64,000 nt of DNA. It comes from Allobosea sp. GTDB lineage: Bacteria; Pseudomonadota; Alphaproteobacteria; Rhizobiales; Beijerinckiaceae. Below, in pieces: positions 1 through 9,456 of the stretch (positions within the stretch are counted from its first letter, which is position 1; each line of letters opens with the position of its first letter). The stretch covers positions 62,001 through 126,000 of the forward strand of contig NZ_JAFKFW010000009.1 of the NCBI RefSeq assembly GCF_017308015.1, written 5' to 3'. Both the position numbers and the translations under genes were made by a program. The notes under the pieces are model-generated. The model made no database searches and was not told where the DNA came from. It saw only the letters and a list, made by a program, of their open reading frames with translations.

Positions 1-202
1 CGGCCGCAGTCAGCTCAGAGAGAACGCCGAGCCGGGTGAGTGCCCGTGCGACGTAGCTGTCGGCGACGGCAGCGCCTTGCAGGCTGTTTGCGGCCAGGGC
101 CTGGGCAGCGGCGCCGAGAGGAGCCTCCGCCAGCATGGCGCTGAGCGCGTCGGTGAGGCGCGATGCGGACGGCGTGGCAACGTAACCGAAGATTGTCTTC
201 AT
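1..202 (-). CDS. Hypothetical protein, 5' part only (runs off the left edge)
   Basis: Reading from ATG at 202 the frame stays open to the window edge: 67 codons starting MKTIFGYVATPSASRL, alanine-rich and apparently helical. A good AGGAAG ribosome site precedes the ATG. It is divergent from the relaxase gene, the usual place for an accessory mobilization protein or a regulator of transfer. I do not recognise the family and the C-terminus is missing. Confidence 0.55.
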   Translation of the reverse strand, partial: MKTIFGYVATPSASRLTDALSAMLAEAPLGAAAQALAANSLQGAAVADSYVARALTRLGVLSELTAA

Positions 203-596
203 CTGAGGGTCTTCCTTTCCTGGGGGTGTTCTTCCCTTGGTCCCAAAGGAGCTCTTCCTCAGTCTTCCCTTCGGTTTCGGTTCTCGCGCGCATCTACCGG
301 CAGGGCTTGACCGTGACGTGGCTTGCCCTGTTCTGTGCCGGTGTCGCCGCGTCGCCGACGCCACGAGGCGTGGCGAAAAAATTTCACGCTCCGCCGCGTT
401 GGTTTGCAATGGTGGATAGTAATATGCACCGCCCCCCCGACCGTTCCGGTGCACGCTGCAACACGTCGGCAACCATGACCGCAACTAGGTATCGGCGGCT
501 CGGCGGAAAGCGTGCCCTCGCTCAAATTTTAGCGACGCCGTTCGGCGAAATCCCTACGAGGATGTGCTCGGTTGCGCCGGAGCGGGGGGCTTCGAC
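203..596. other. Intergenic region upstream of the relaxase, candidate oriT
   Basis: This 394-base gap between the divergent partial gene and the relaxase holds no convincing gene. It contains a perfect 7-bp inverted repeat CGCCACG-AGG-CGTGGCG at 359-375, followed by an A-run. Origins of transfer of MobF relaxases often lie just upstream of the relaxase gene and carry such repeats near the nic site, so this is a reasonable but unproven candidate. Confidence 0.35.
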
Positions 597-3206
597 ATGG
601 CCGTTTCTGACAACAAGGCGTTCTCGCCGGCGTATTACTATCAGGATGCGGAACTTGTGGCGGTGCCACGGCTGGCCGAGGGGCAATGGTACGCGCCCGA
701 CGAGCGGATGCGCGTGCCCGACGGCGTCCGCGTCGATGAGGGAGACCTGGACGCGGTGATGCACAGGCGCCTGCCCTGGACAGGAGAGGTCTGGGTCACG
801 GCGGGCAAGCCAGGAACTGGCAAGCCTTCCGCCAGGGACATCGTCTTTTCGGTTCCGAAGACCGTCAGCCTGCTCTGGGCCCTGGGGAATGCCGATACGC
901 AGGCGCGCATCGAGCTGGCGCAGGATCGTGCCGTCAAACAAGCGATGGACCTGTTCTTCCGCCACGTCGTCGTCGAACGTTTCGGCAATTCGAAAAAGGA
1001 GCAGATCCGCCCGGCGGTCTCTTTTTGTGCGCTGTTCATGCATGGCACCGCGCGCAACGTCAAAGGCGAAGGCCGCGGGCATCCGGACCCAAACCTACAC
1101 ACACACGCGATCGTTCCCGACATCGTCCGCTCGCAGGATGGCCAGCTCAAGCTCCTTTATGATCGCAAGCTACGCTATTGGAAGCTCGCCCTGTCGGCTT
1201 GGCACTTTTCGGCATTGGCCTACGAGCTGCGCGACGCCGGGTTCGACATCGAGCGGGTCGAGAACGATGGCCGTTTCCGGGTCGCCGGCGTTCCCGGCGA
1301 GGCCACGCGCCGGTTCAGCAAGCGCACAGCCGCAGCCCGGGACTTCATGAACCGGGGCACGGCGCGGCTTCGCTCCGGCTTGACCGAGAGATTCGCGCTG
1401 TCGCTGACCCGGGGAGCGTGCGAAGCGAAGCAGCTCGGCGAGCTACGCCAGGCCTGGAGGGACGAGGCCCAGGCGGCCGGGATCGACCTGTCCGAAGTCG
1501 AGGCCAAGATCCTGGGTAAGAACGCGAGGCCCCGAAACGCGACGCCGCAGCGGCGCGAGAAAACGGTTGTCCGGGCGATCGCGCGCGCGACCGAGCATGA
1601 GGCCGTCTTCGGCCACCAGCGGATCGCCCAGGTCCTCGCGTCGCAGTTCGTAGTCGACGGCGTCCACGACAGGCCGGATATCGACCTGCTGGACCATGTC
1701 ACGGAAGCTTCCTCACAGTTGCAGCGGGTCACCACCCTGCTCAGGTACGGCCTTCCACAGTGGACGACCGTGTCGATGCTGGCACTGGAAGCCGAGGGCT
1801 TCGAGCTGGCCCTGACCCTTTCGCAAACGCCCTTTGCCTCCGCGCCTGCGATCACGGCCATGATCGAGGAAGCGCCCGGACCGCTCGCCGATGAACAGAT
1901 CAAGGCCGCGAAGACGGCCTGCTCGAGCGCCCGCCTCGTCCTCATCCACGGCGCGCCGGGAACGGGGAAGACGACCTTGCTGAAGCCCGTCGTCGCCGCC
2001 TATCGCGAGGCGGGCTTCAAGGTGATCGCGACCGCGGAGGCCTGGCGGGTCTGCGGGGCGCTAGGATGCGATTGCGGCGTGCCGTTCGCGGCGCTAGCGG
2101 CGATCCTGGGGCGGGGAGAGCTCGACATCGACGACCGGACGGTCGTGCTAGTCGATGAAGTCGCGCTGATCGGCACCGAACGCATGGTGCAACTGCTGCG
2201 CTTTGCCAAGGAGCGCGGCGTCAAGCTCATCATGGCCGGGGATCCCGACCAGTTGCGCCCGATCGCGGCGGGTTCCGGCTACAAGCTCGTTCAGAAGGCA
2301 GCCGCGCAGGCAACACTGAAGACGACCCATCGACAGGTGGGTTGGTACAGGGACGTCATGGCTCACCTGGTGGAGGACAATGTCGCGGCCGCCTTCACGG
2401 AACTTCTCAGTCAGGGACGACTCGCTCACGCCGCCACGCCGGCGGAGGCGGTCGACCAGGCCGTAGCGTGGTTGAACAAGCGCTACGACGGGGGCGGCGG
2501 AGGTCGCGCTGTGGCGATCGTCAAGACCAACGACGAGATCTACGAGATCAGCCGCCGATTCCGTAGGGAGCTCGTCGCAGCCGGCCAACTGACGGGCATC
2601 AGTCATCAGGTCGCGACGGTCAGCCCAAATGGCATCCGGCGCACGATCGCCTTATGTGTCGGCGACCATGTCCGCTTCCTGCGCCGCTCGCGCATCCATC
2701 CGGCGATCGTCAACGGCACGGTCGCGCGGATTGCCGAGATCAACGTCCTGGAAGATGGAGATTTCGCGATACGGGTGACCATCCCTCTCAAGGTCCAGGG
2801 CACGGAGAAGGTCCGCGAGCTGCGGGTGAGGCTCTCGGAATGGCACGACGACAACGGCAACGCCCATATCGTCCATGCCTATGTAAGTACGTTGTTCGGT
2901 TTACAGGGCGCGACTGTCGACCGGGCGCTCCTGCTTCTGGACTGGCAAGGACTCGACCAGCGCGACCTCTATGTCGGGCTAACCCGCGCTCGGGAAGAGA
3001 CGACGCTCGTGCTGCGCGCGGACCGCCGGCGGCCCTGGTACAGCGCGAAGGGAATGGCCGAGATCCCCTTCACGGAACAGCTTACGAGGCGCTACATGAA
3101 CGCAATATCGCGCTCGCCTGGTAAAGCTCTGGCGAGCGACAACGCGCTGCTCGCCAAAGAACCGGATGGCTCGACGCGCATAACGGAGAAAACAGCCACA
3201 GCTTGA
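597..3206 (+). CDS. MobF/TrwC-type conjugative relaxase with C-terminal helicase
   Basis: An 869-residue protein expected to nick oriT, stay bound to the transferred strand through tyrosine and unwind the DNA. The N-terminal relaxase domain has a tyrosine cluster (residues 13-15, AYYYQD) and the metal-binding three-histidine motif HPDPNLHTH near residue 160. The C-terminal superfamily 1 helicase has Walker A GAPGTGKTT near 452, Walker B VLVDE near 515, AGDPDQLRPI, and the late motif VGLTRAR. I chose ATG at 597, preceded by GGAGCGGGG; a GTG at 564 in frame is possible but adds a non-conserved leader. No frameshift is seen, so unlike many neighbours it looks functional. Confidence 0.9.
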   Translation: MAVSDNKAFSPAYYYQDAELVAVPRLAEGQWYAPDERMRVPDGVRVDEGDLDAVMHRRLPWTGEVWVTAGKPGTGKPSARDIVFSVPKTVSLLWALGNADTQARIELAQDRAVKQAMDLFFRHVVVERFGNSKKEQIRPAVSFCALFMHGTARNVKGEGRGHPDPNLHTHAIVPDIVRSQDGQLKLLYDRKLRYWKLALSAWHFSALAYELRDAGFDIERVENDGRFRVAGVPGEATRRFSKRTAAARDFMNRGTARLRSGLTERFALSLTRGACEAKQLGELRQAWRDEAQAAGIDLSEVEAKILGKNARPRNATPQRREKTVVRAIARATEHEAVFGHQRIAQVLASQFVVDGVHDRPDIDLLDHVTEASSQLQRVTTLLRYGLPQWTTVSMLALEAEGFELALTLSQTPFASAPAITAMIEEAPGPLADEQIKAAKTACSSARLVLIHGAPGTGKTTLLKPVVAAYREAGFKVIATAEAWRVCGALGCDCGVPFAALAAILGRGELDIDDRTVVLVDEVALIGTERMVQLLRFAKERGVKLIMAGDPDQLRPIAAGSGYKLVQKAAAQATLKTTHRQVGWYRDVMAHLVEDNVAAAFTELLSQGRLAHAATPAEAVDQAVAWLNKRYDGGGGGRAVAIVKTNDEIYEISRRFRRELVAAGQLTGISHQVATVSPNGIRRTIALCVGDHVRFLRRSRIHPAIVNGTVARIAEINVLEDGDFAIRVTIPLKVQGTEKVRELRVRLSEWHDDNGNAHIVHAYVSTLFGLQGATVDRALLLLDWQGLDQRDLYVGLTRAREETTLVLRADRRRPWYSAKGMAEIPFTEQLTRRYMNAISRSPGKALASDNALLAKEPDGSTRITEKTATA

Positions 3207-3339
3207 TATCGGTCGCTTTCGAAGGCTGTTGATCTGCGGGCACGCCGCCGAAGCAGCCCGGTACCCGTCCGGTGCTAGGCGAATTGAAAGCGCGCAACGG
3301 GGCGCCTTTCCGCTCATCCGCGAGGAAGGGGTTGTTACA

Positions 3340-3568
3340 CCGCGGCAGCTTCTCGCCTTCGAACATCCGGAACAGCTTCCCTTCCTCGACAATCTTGCGG
3401 TCGGTGAGATAGCAGAGGCCGATTCTGATCGCCCGAGGAAAGCGTGGCGATCGCCGATCGCGCGCCCATCATCTCACAGAATTTCGACGCGGGATTCGGC
3501 AGCGCGTCCGCGGCTGCGGGCGCTAACATCGCGAAGACGATTGCGCGGATCGCTCGCGGCGGTCTCAT
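3340..3568 (-). pseudogene. DUF333-type secreted small protein, frameshifted and truncated
   Basis: From ATG 3568 the frame gives a signal peptide ([20 protein letters not shown]) and then [11 protein letters not shown], the start of the DUF333 domain. Near 3430 the similarity jumps to another frame, which reads IGLCYLTDRK and then LFRM, the second half of the domain. That second frame runs on without a stop into the antisense of the relaxase gene, so the 3' end also seems lost. DUF333 proteins are small exported proteins of unknown function. Confidence 0.6.
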
Positions 3569-3689
3569 GACATCGGCTCCGGCTTCAGTTCCAACATCTG
3601 TGTCCGATTCCGCTCCGAGAGCTGACCCTATTGGGGATCAGAGCGCCTGTAGGTCTTCCAGCGGCGCCTTGAACACTGCGAGCACTCTC

Positions 3690-3806
3690 GGCGTCGCGAA
3701 CGTCTTCGGCGACGCCAAGATGACCACCGCGCTCCTCGACCGGCTCATCCATCACTGCGACATCGTCGAGACCGGCAACGAGAGCTGGCGCTTCAAGAAC
3801 AGATGG
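3690..3806 (+). pseudogene. IstB (IS21 ATPase) C-terminal remnant
   Basis: About 38 residues match the end of IstB helper ATPases: [15 protein letters not shown], then [10 protein letters not shown] and SWRFKNR. The N-terminal ATPase part is absent. The remnant stops at 3806, where the IS110 element begins, and what looks like its continuation plus the IS21 terminus appears at 5237-5361, so the IS110 landed inside the tail of istB. Confidence 0.75.
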
Positions 3807-3810
3807 GGTG

Positions 3811-5236
3811 ATTGGGGTCTCAACCTGAGGGTGGCTGCTCCGTTCGGGATGTTGGAACGTGGTCCGTGTTGAGCGGCCCCCAGCATCGGGAAGGAGCAGC
3901 CATGGACTACTATGCCGGACTGGACGTGTCGCTGGAAGAGACCGCCATCTGCGTTGTCGACGGAACGGGTCGGATCGTGAAGGAGGCGCGAGCGGCGAGT
4001 GAGCCTCCCGCTCTGGCCGCGGCCTTGAACCAGCTCGACCTGCCGCTGGAGCGCATCGGGCTTTAAGCGTGCTCGCTGACGGCCTGGCTTCACGACAGGC
4101 TGTGCGCTGCGGGGTTGGCTGCGATTGCATCGAGACACGCCAGGCCAATGCTACGATGAAGACCATGCCCAACAAGACCGACCGCAACGACGCCCGCGCT
4201 CTGGCGCAGATCATGCGGACGGGCTGGTTCCGGCAGGTGCACGTCAAGAGCCGTCAGTGCCGGTTGTGGCGTTCGCTCCTGGTGGCGCGTCGCACGGTTC
4301 TCAACGAGATGCGCTCGATCGAGAACGTGGTGCGAGCGATCCTGCGCGAGGCCGGTCTCAAGCTCGGTACGCCGGGACGGGCAGCCTTCGCCGACCGGGT
4401 ACACAAACTGGCAGGTGACGATACCCTGGTGATGCCGCTTGTCGAACCGCTCCTGTCGGTGCTGGCCGCCATGCTGACGGCCCTCGCCAGGCTGACGAAG
4501 CAGGTCATGGATCTCGTCAAGAAAGAGACGGTCTGTCGGCGCCTGATGAGCGTGCCGGGCGTGGGACCTATCACCGCGCTCGCCTTCCGGGCGACGATCG
4601 ACCGGCCTGATCGGTTCAGGCGGTCGCGGGATGTCGGCGCCCATCTTGGCCTGACACCGGCGCGCTACCAGTCGGGCGAGACCGGCATCCAGATCAGCCG
4701 CTGCGGCGACGAACTCGCCCGTACCGCGCTCTACGAGGCGGCGCACACCTTGCCGGTGCGGAGCCAGAAATGGTCGAGCCTGCGTGCCTGGGGAATGAAG
4801 GTCGCGAGGGCTCGCGGCATGGCCCGCGCCCGCGTCGCGGTTGCCCGCAAGCTCGCCGTTATCCTCCACCGGATGTGGAGCGACAGTGCCGAGTTCCGTT
4901 GGGGGCAAGGACCCCGCTAATGGCGCCACGGCCACAGCATGACGCCGCCGTGCCGAAACGGGAGGACCAAATACGACGCATGATCCCGAAAGGGTGAACC
5001 GGATCGTTCCCGTGGGGACGATGGGCCAGGCGATCTCGTTGAGAGTCCAGAACCTGCGGGCGCAAACCTGCAAGGTCGTGAAACAGATTGAGACGCCGCG
5101 CCCTCCTGATCCCATCATGCGGCGGCCGGCCTTCAACGAGGCTCGCGCCGACCGCCAAGAGAAGCGTGTGATCCACGGGGCGACACGAACCGGAAAGCCC
5201 AGAATGAGCAGCTTGACCTCAACAACCCCAATCAGA
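3811..5236 (+). mobile_element. IS110-family element, decayed
   Basis: The element carries one transposase gene (pseudogene below) and about 300 bases of 3' non-coding sequence. A TGATTGGGGT-like sequence occurs at its left end (about 3811) and inverted near 5230, which I take as the approximate limits; IS110 elements usually lack clear inverted repeats, so the edges are soft. On both sides lies IS21 istB sequence. The 4921-5236 tail holds no gene I can support. Confidence 0.6.
3902..4920 (+). pseudogene. IS110-family transposase (DEDD), two inactivating lesions
   Basis: The start MDYYAGLDVSLEETAICVVD and the later KTDRNDARALAQIM and [13 protein letters not shown] are the DEDD RuvC-like and Transposase_20 domains. 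Reading is broken twice: an in-frame TAA at 4064-4066, where GAA is expected, and a one-base deletion near 4130 that moves the frame just before IETRQANA. Downstream of 4130 the frame is intact to the stop at 4920. Full length would be about 340 residues, normal for the family. Confidence 0.85.
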
Positions 5237-5361
5237 GAAGGCTCTGAGTTCCCCGCACACCACCGATCCCGAGCCGGCGCGGCTGCGCAATCCAGACCAG
5301 CTCCGCCGCGCCGCCTCCTCGCCGCCAAGCATACTCAAGGGGTCAACATTGGACGCCGATC
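5237..5361 (+). other. Tail of istB and terminal repeat of the IS21 remnant
   Basis: One frame reads TDPEPARLRNPDQLRRAASS, typical of the low-complexity C-terminus of IstB, and is followed at about 5335 by a sequence closely resembling the IS21 end at 34070-34093 (CTCAAGGGG then TGGACGCCGATC). It continues the istB remnant at 3690-3806 across the IS110 insertion. The terminal repeat is itself cut at 5361 by the IS3 element and resumes at 6615. Confidence 0.6.
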
Positions 5362-5389
5362 TGGAGTGCGCCCTTGCGGGTAGACAGGA

Positions 5390-6187
5390 TCAGGCTGCGG
5401 ATTTGACCATGAGCCGGGCGTGTTGATCCTCGAACTGCTGCGGGCTGAGATAGCCGATTGCGGAGTGCAGTCGGCTGGCGTTGTAGACCTGATCGATGAA
5501 GCGTGGAAGGTCGGCAGCGACGTCCTCGAAGGTTTCATAGGCCATCGGATAGACGGCTTCGACCTTGAGCGTCTTCATGAAGCTCTCGGCCTTGGCGTTA
5601 TCGTAAGGATTGCCGCGGCGCCCCATCGATCCGACGAGACCATGGTCGGCACGCGTCTGCCGGTAGAGCCCGGCGGCATATTGCGACCCGCGGTCTGTGT
5701 GATGCACGCAACCGGGTGGCGGTCTTCGGCTTTCGATGGCCGAGCGCAGAGCGGCCAGCGTCAGCCTGACATCGATTGAGCGGCCGATGGCATAACCGAC
5801 AACCCTGCGCGACCAGGCGTCGAGGATGACGGCGACGTAGACGAAGCCTGCGGTGATCGCGACGTAGGTGATGTCGGCCACCCAGAGTTGGTTCGGGCCG
5901 TCCGGGACCATGTTCTTCGCCAGGTTCGGGAAGATCGGCAGTTCGTGATCGCTATCGGTGGTGGCGACATAGCGCCGCCGACGACGCGGCTGAAGACCAT
6001 GCTCGCGCATCAGGCGTCGGATTTTCTTGTGATTGACGACAAAGCCGCGGTGCCGCAGCGCTGCCTGCATCCGACGGTAGCCATAGGCCTCGAAACGATC
6101 GGAGATCGCCGCCATCGTCTCGACGAGCGCTGTGTCGTCGATGCTGGTGGCCGGCTTGTCGTAATAGGTCGAGCGCGCGATCCCCAT
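5390..6187 (-). CDS. IS3-family transposase OrfB (DDE integrase core)
   Basis: The 265-residue catalytic part of an IS3 transposase. An HTH_21-like segment ([10 protein letters not shown], near residue 35) is followed by the rve integrase core with the DDE residues in [17 protein letters not shown] and [12 protein letters not shown]. Its ATG overlaps the orfA stop by one base (TGATG). In this family the active protein is usually an OrfAB fusion made by programmed frameshifting, so translation from this ATG alone may not be the main product. Confidence 0.9.
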   Translation of the reverse strand: MGIARSTYYDKPATSIDDTALVETMAAISDRFEAYGYRRMQAALRHRGFVVNHKKIRRLMREHGLQPRRRRRYVATTDSDHELPIFPNLAKNMVPDGPNQLWVADITYVAITAGFVYVAVILDAWSRRVVGYAIGRSIDVRLTLAALRSAIESRRPPPGCVHHTDRGSQYAAGLYRQTRADHGLVGSMGRRGNPYDNAKAESFMKTLKVEAVYPMAYETFEDVAADLPRFIDQVYNASRLHSAIGYLSPQQFEDQHARLMVKSAA

Positions 6188-6546
6188 CAGCCGACATCCT
6201 TCTGCGACGGAGATGCCGCGGGGCCGGTGATGACGGATGTAGTCGCGCTTCTCGGCCGCGGTCCGTGCTTTAGAGCCCCCTTTAGGAACTCGATCTCCAG
6301 AGTCTGTCTGCCAACGAGCCGCTCCAGCGCGGCGATGCGCGCCTCATAGGTTTCAATCGTATCGGCGGCCGCCGCCTCGTCGTCGAAGGCGCCGGCTTCG
6401 AACTTCTGGATCCAGATGCGGATCAGGTTGCGCGATAGATCGTGTCGCCGAGCGAGGCTGTGGAGCGTCTCGCCCGCCAGGTAATCCTGGGCCACCTGGC
6501 GCTTGAACTCGACGCGGTGAGAACGATGTCGAACCATGGCTTTCAT
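6187..6546 (-). CDS. IS3-family transposase OrfA (HTH protein)
   Basis: About 119 residues from ATG 6546 ([15 protein letters not shown]). The helix-turn-helix lies around [21 protein letters not shown], followed by a leucine-zipper-like helix ([22 protein letters not shown]) that normally mediates multimerization and fusion to OrfB. A longer start at 6573 is possible but falls outside the conserved region. Same element as OrfB. Confidence 0.85.
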   Translation of the reverse strand: MKAMVRHRSHRVEFKRQVAQDYLAGETLHSLARRHDLSRNLIRIWIQKFEAGAFDDEAAAADTIETYEARIAALERLVGRQTLEIEFLKGALKHGPRPRSATTSVITGPAASPSQKDVG

Positions 6547-6717
6547 CCTTCGAAAGCCCGGCTCTCCGGTCAATTACTCACCGTCACGCTGTCCGCCTCA
6601 AGGGGCGCACTCCAATCGGGGGGCAACTTTGCGGACGATGACGTAATTGCTGTCGTTGCGCCTTTCGGCAAAGCATCAGCGACGGCCCCGGCCGAGGAGG
6701 ATCGGAAGGAGCTCATC

Positions 6718-7515
6718 GTGAAACATTATGTCGGACTGGATGTGTCGCAAAAGGAGAACAGCGTCTGCGTTGTCGATGATGCTGGGAAGATTGTGTTCCA
6801 GGGCAAAGCCAAGTCCGACCCCGGAGCCCTGGCAGAGTTGCTTCGCAAACGCGCGCCGCATGCTGAGAGGATCGGATTCGAGACGGGTGCCATGTCGAGC
6901 TGGCTATGGCACGAACTCCAGCGAGTAGGTCTGCCTGTCGTTTGTATCGATGCCCGCCGCGCGAAAGCGGCATTATCTGTTCGCATGAACAAGAGTGACG
7001 AGAACGATGCCCGGGGTCTGGCCGAACTGGTTCGTGTCGGCTGGTATCGGGAGGTCAAGGTCAAGAGCGGCGCGACCAGGCCATCCGCTCCGTGCTTGTT
7101 GCTCGATCGAGGTTGGTTGCCATCCGCCGCGATCTCGAAAACCAGGTTCGATCGATGCTCAAGGAATATGGGCTGCAGTTCCGCCGATCGATAGGAGCTC
7201 AGTTCCGGCGGTTTGTTCGAGAGCTGCTCAGCGGTGGACACCGGCTTACGTCGGTTGTGGAGGCGCTGCTGGCCGTTCACGAGCAAGTCTGCGAGGAACA
7301 GGACAAGCTGGACCAGCAGGTTCGGTCTCTCGCTCGGGAGGACGTAACGACCCGGCGGCTGATGTCAGTCCCGGGTGTCGGGGTCATCACCGCTCTTACG
7401 TTCCGCCACACGATCGATGACCCCTCGCGCTTCCACTCCGCCAATGATGTCGGCGCCTATCTCGGCCTGACACCCCGACGAAAGCAATCCGGGGAAACCG
7501 ACGTCAACCTACGCC
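6718..7515 (+). pseudogene. Second IS110-family transposase, frameshifted and 3'-truncated
   Basis: From GTG 6718 the frame reads [19 protein letters not shown] and [15 protein letters not shown] (DEDD domain). Near 7075 similarity moves to the frame starting [18 protein letters not shown] and continues through [15 protein letters not shown] and SGETDVNLR. After about 7510 the protein becomes an unrelated arginine-rich tail, so the last 60-80 residues are missing. It is a different IS110 member from the copy at 3902 and lies immediately right of the IS21 remnant. Confidence 0.8.
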
Positions 7516-7673
7516 GATGGCGCGGCGCAAGCGAAGCGAGACGGGCGAGGCTGGCGCGCCATCTTATGGCGGCCAGTGAGTCGCCACCGAGAACTGCGAA
7601 AGGCTGCGGCGGTCGATGTCATTTTGCCGTGGACTTTCTCAGCATAGAATTACATCACCTCACCGCCACCCCG

Positions 7674-7925
7674 CTAGGCATTGGACCGATACGGGGTCCA
7701 TGTCCTCCATGAAGAGATACAGCGCTGTCCCGAGCTGCCGGAGGGCCGCCTCAACATGAAGATATGCAGTAGCTCGTTCATCTTCGCATGGCTCCCAAAA
7801 TCGATCGCGCAGGCGACGGTTCGCGAATCCCCGCCGCGCTCGGAGTAATTGCAGCGGAAGCGCACGGCGACCCACGGATATTCGATGAGCGGTGTCCCAG
7901 GCCCCGGCGGGGGCTTGATCGTCAT
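7674..7925 (-). pseudogene. Small conserved-looking protein, probably frameshifted
   Basis: The N-terminal half (EYPWVAVRFRCNYSERGGDS, then LLHIFM) resembles small alphaproteobacterial proteins in which a V-R-F-R-C-x-Y-C motif opens a zinc-ribbon-like fold; here the second cysteine is serine. After LLHIFM the sequence turns low-complexity, while another frame offers a plausible continuation ([15 protein letters not shown]), suggesting a frameshift near 7780. The assignment rests on pattern memory only. The rest of 7516-8144 shows no gene I can support. Confidence 0.3.
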
Positions 7926-8144
7926 GCCCCGGTGAGAGCGCTTATGTCCGCTGGGATGTTGCCGTATCGAGCAAGAATCACGCGCGGATGGCCTGATTAC
8001 CGCCCCCGGTCGCTCAGGTCATCACGAGAGGCGTCAGCCGCCAATCGACCGCTTATTACCCGAAAGTCAATTGCCGGTTGCCAACCTCTGGCACCACGGT
8101 CCGATTGTTGAGGGTAACTGAGCGAAGACAAGTGGGAATGAAGA

Positions 8145-8315
8145 ATGCAGATAAGCACGCAGCAGGAATACACCGAAGCGGCCACGAAAATACATCGCCT
8201 GGCTGATGCCCAGGAAGGCACCCCGGAGGCTGCCGAAATGGCGAAATTGGTCGCTGCAGTTCGAAATTGGTCGCTGCAGTTCAAGAGTGGGAGGATGATC
8301 ATGCTTCGCCGCTAG
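8145..8315 (+). pseudogene. Small protein inactivated by a 20-bp tandem duplication
   Basis: The frame from ATG 8145 reads EYTEAATKIHRLADAQEGTPEAAEM split over two lines of similarity to the gene at 34957-35178 (YEVATERARQLADFPEGSPEAAEL). A perfect 20-bp tandem repeat (8242-8281) then shifts the frame and leads to a stop at 8315. Removing one repeat unit restores AKLVAAVQEWEDDHA, matching the paralog's SLVQAIMEWDRAHDD. The duplication is therefore the inactivating event. The family looks like a small helical, antitoxin-like protein of unknown role. Confidence 0.65.
8242..8281. repeat. Perfect 20-bp tandem duplication
   Basis: CGAAATTGGTCGCTGCAGTT occurs twice in direct succession (8242-8261 and 8262-8281). 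Twenty is not a multiple of three, so the repeat shifts the reading frame of the small gene around it. Loss of one copy by slippage would restore the frame. Confidence 0.95.
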
Positions 8316-8525
8316 CGCAGGGAAATGCTTCCGCCCCAGGGTATTTCCATATTGCTCAACGGGCGGGGCAGCCCGGAGGAGAGGGTCAACGGCGGCCCGG
8401 GCCGAATCCGCGATCTCCGAATTCCACGGGTCCACACGCTCCCTTCGACCAGGCTAACCCGTCGGGGCTGGCGGCGGAAAAGCACCGATCCCGCGATTAA
8501 TGGGTGACCTGGGAGAAAACGAGCT

Positions 8526-9135
8526 TTGGCGGCGCACGGCCTGGTACACGGTCCGCTCGGTGAAAACTGCATCCACCTCTGCGTCGACATGCAGCGACTT
8601 TTCGGCCCTGGTTATCCCTGGGCCATTCCGTGGCTGGAACGTATTCTCCCATCAATAGAGCAAATAACGCGGCTGCACACGGAACGAACTTTGTTCACTC
8701 GGTTCATTCCCGCCCAACGGCCGGGCGAAGGGGCCGGCGCATGGTCTAGATACTATGAACGGTGGGCGGACGTAACGCTTGAGAAGGTTAGTCCCGAAGC
8801 CGTTCGCCCTCACCCGGTGCTTGAGCGCTTCGTTCCGCCCGCGATGGTCCTAGACAAGCGCGTTTATTTCCCTTGGGCCGAGGGCGCGCTGGATCGGTGG
8901 GTGTCCGACAAGCACGTAAACACCGTCATCATATCCGGCGGGGAAAACTGATGTTTGCGTATTGGCAACTGTGTTGGGAGCCGTCGATCGGGGCCTTCGC
9001 GTGATCCTCGTTACCGACGCGCTTTGCAGCTCAGCCGATGCGACCCATGAAGCCCTAATGGAACTGTGCAGAAACCGCTTCAGCGAGCAGATCGAAGCCA
9101 CTAACACGGCGGGAATGCTGACTAACTGGCGATAA
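8526..9135 (+). pseudogene. Isochorismatase-family cysteine hydrolase, one-base frameshift
   Basis: The first frame reads ENCIHLCVDMQRLF (the aspartate of the D-K-C triad) through NTVIISGGE and stops at 8951. The second frame continues at once with TDVCVLATVLGAVDRGLRV (the catalytic cysteine) and ends at 9135 after SEQIEATNTAGMLTNWR. The break is a run of four A near 8943, where three would keep the frame. Restored length is about 200 residues, normal for cysteine hydrolases of this family. The start (TTG 8526) is uncertain. Substrate unknown. Confidence 0.85.
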
Positions 9136-9139
9136 GCCG

Positions 9140-9337
9140 TCAGTTGGAAAGCGGATCTGCAATCGGTCGACCCGGCTGATGGCGCAGCATCGATGCAATT
9201 GTCGCCCGGTACTCCGACCAGGAAGCTAGCCTTCGCGAGCAGCCCCCGCAGCAGACATCGCTATTGGGTCCGAGATTGTTGGGAATACGGACGCTCGCCG
9301 CTCCGCAAGCGTCACATACAAAGCCTTCCTGACGCAT
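9140..9337 (-). CDS. Small zinc-ribbon-like protein
   Basis: A 65-residue protein starting MRQEGFVCDACGA. Two cysteine pairs, CDAC (residues 8-11) and CCGGC (28-32), could bind one zinc ion. The ATG at 9337 is preceded by a strong AAGGAG at good spacing. An exact EcfG-type promoter (9368-9393) sits about 30 bases upstream, so it is probably expressed in the general stress response. No enzymatic motif is visible; role unknown. Confidence 0.7.
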   Translation of the reverse strand: MRQEGFVCDACGAASVRIPNNLGPNSDVCCGGCSRRLASWSEYRATIASMLRHQPGRPIADPLSN

Positions 9338-9367
9338 GCTGAATCTCCTTGTTTCCGGTGGAGCGAA

Positions 9368-9393
9368 AACGCCTTCGACACAGCTCTGGTTCC
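9368..9393 (-). promoter_or_regulatory. EcfG-type promoter GGAAC-N17-CGTT (zinc-ribbon gene)
   Basis: On the minus strand GGAAC and CGTT are separated by exactly 17 bases, matching the alphaproteobacterial general stress sigma factor consensus. The gene at 9337 starts 31 bases downstream. Confidence 0.75.
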
Positions 9394-9456
9394 GTCGTGT
9401 CCCTGGAACAATGAGGACCGGCGCAAATTTGTCTGGGAAAGCGATAGGAGCCAACT

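Larger units (their letters stand above)
5362..6614 (-). mobile_element. IS3-family element, apparently intact, with 3-bp target duplication
   Basis: The 1253-bp element begins TGGAGTGCGCCC and ends with the matching inverted sequence, giving imperfect terminal inverted repeats of some 30 bp with TG...CA tips. The target triplet ATC is present on both sides (5359-5361 and 6615-6617), as expected for IS3. It holds orfA and orfB on the minus strand with no visible lesion, so it is probably the youngest insertion of the cluster and could still be active. Confidence 0.85.

Noticed and set aside
4090-5328. 412-codon minus-strand frame across the IS110 transposase
   Set aside because: It is the antisense shadow of the IS110 gene; composition is low-complexity and it has no recognisable domain.
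9404-9430. EcfG promoter for the acidic protein at 9457
   Set aside because: GGAAC is present but no CGTT occurs 16 or 17 bases downstream.
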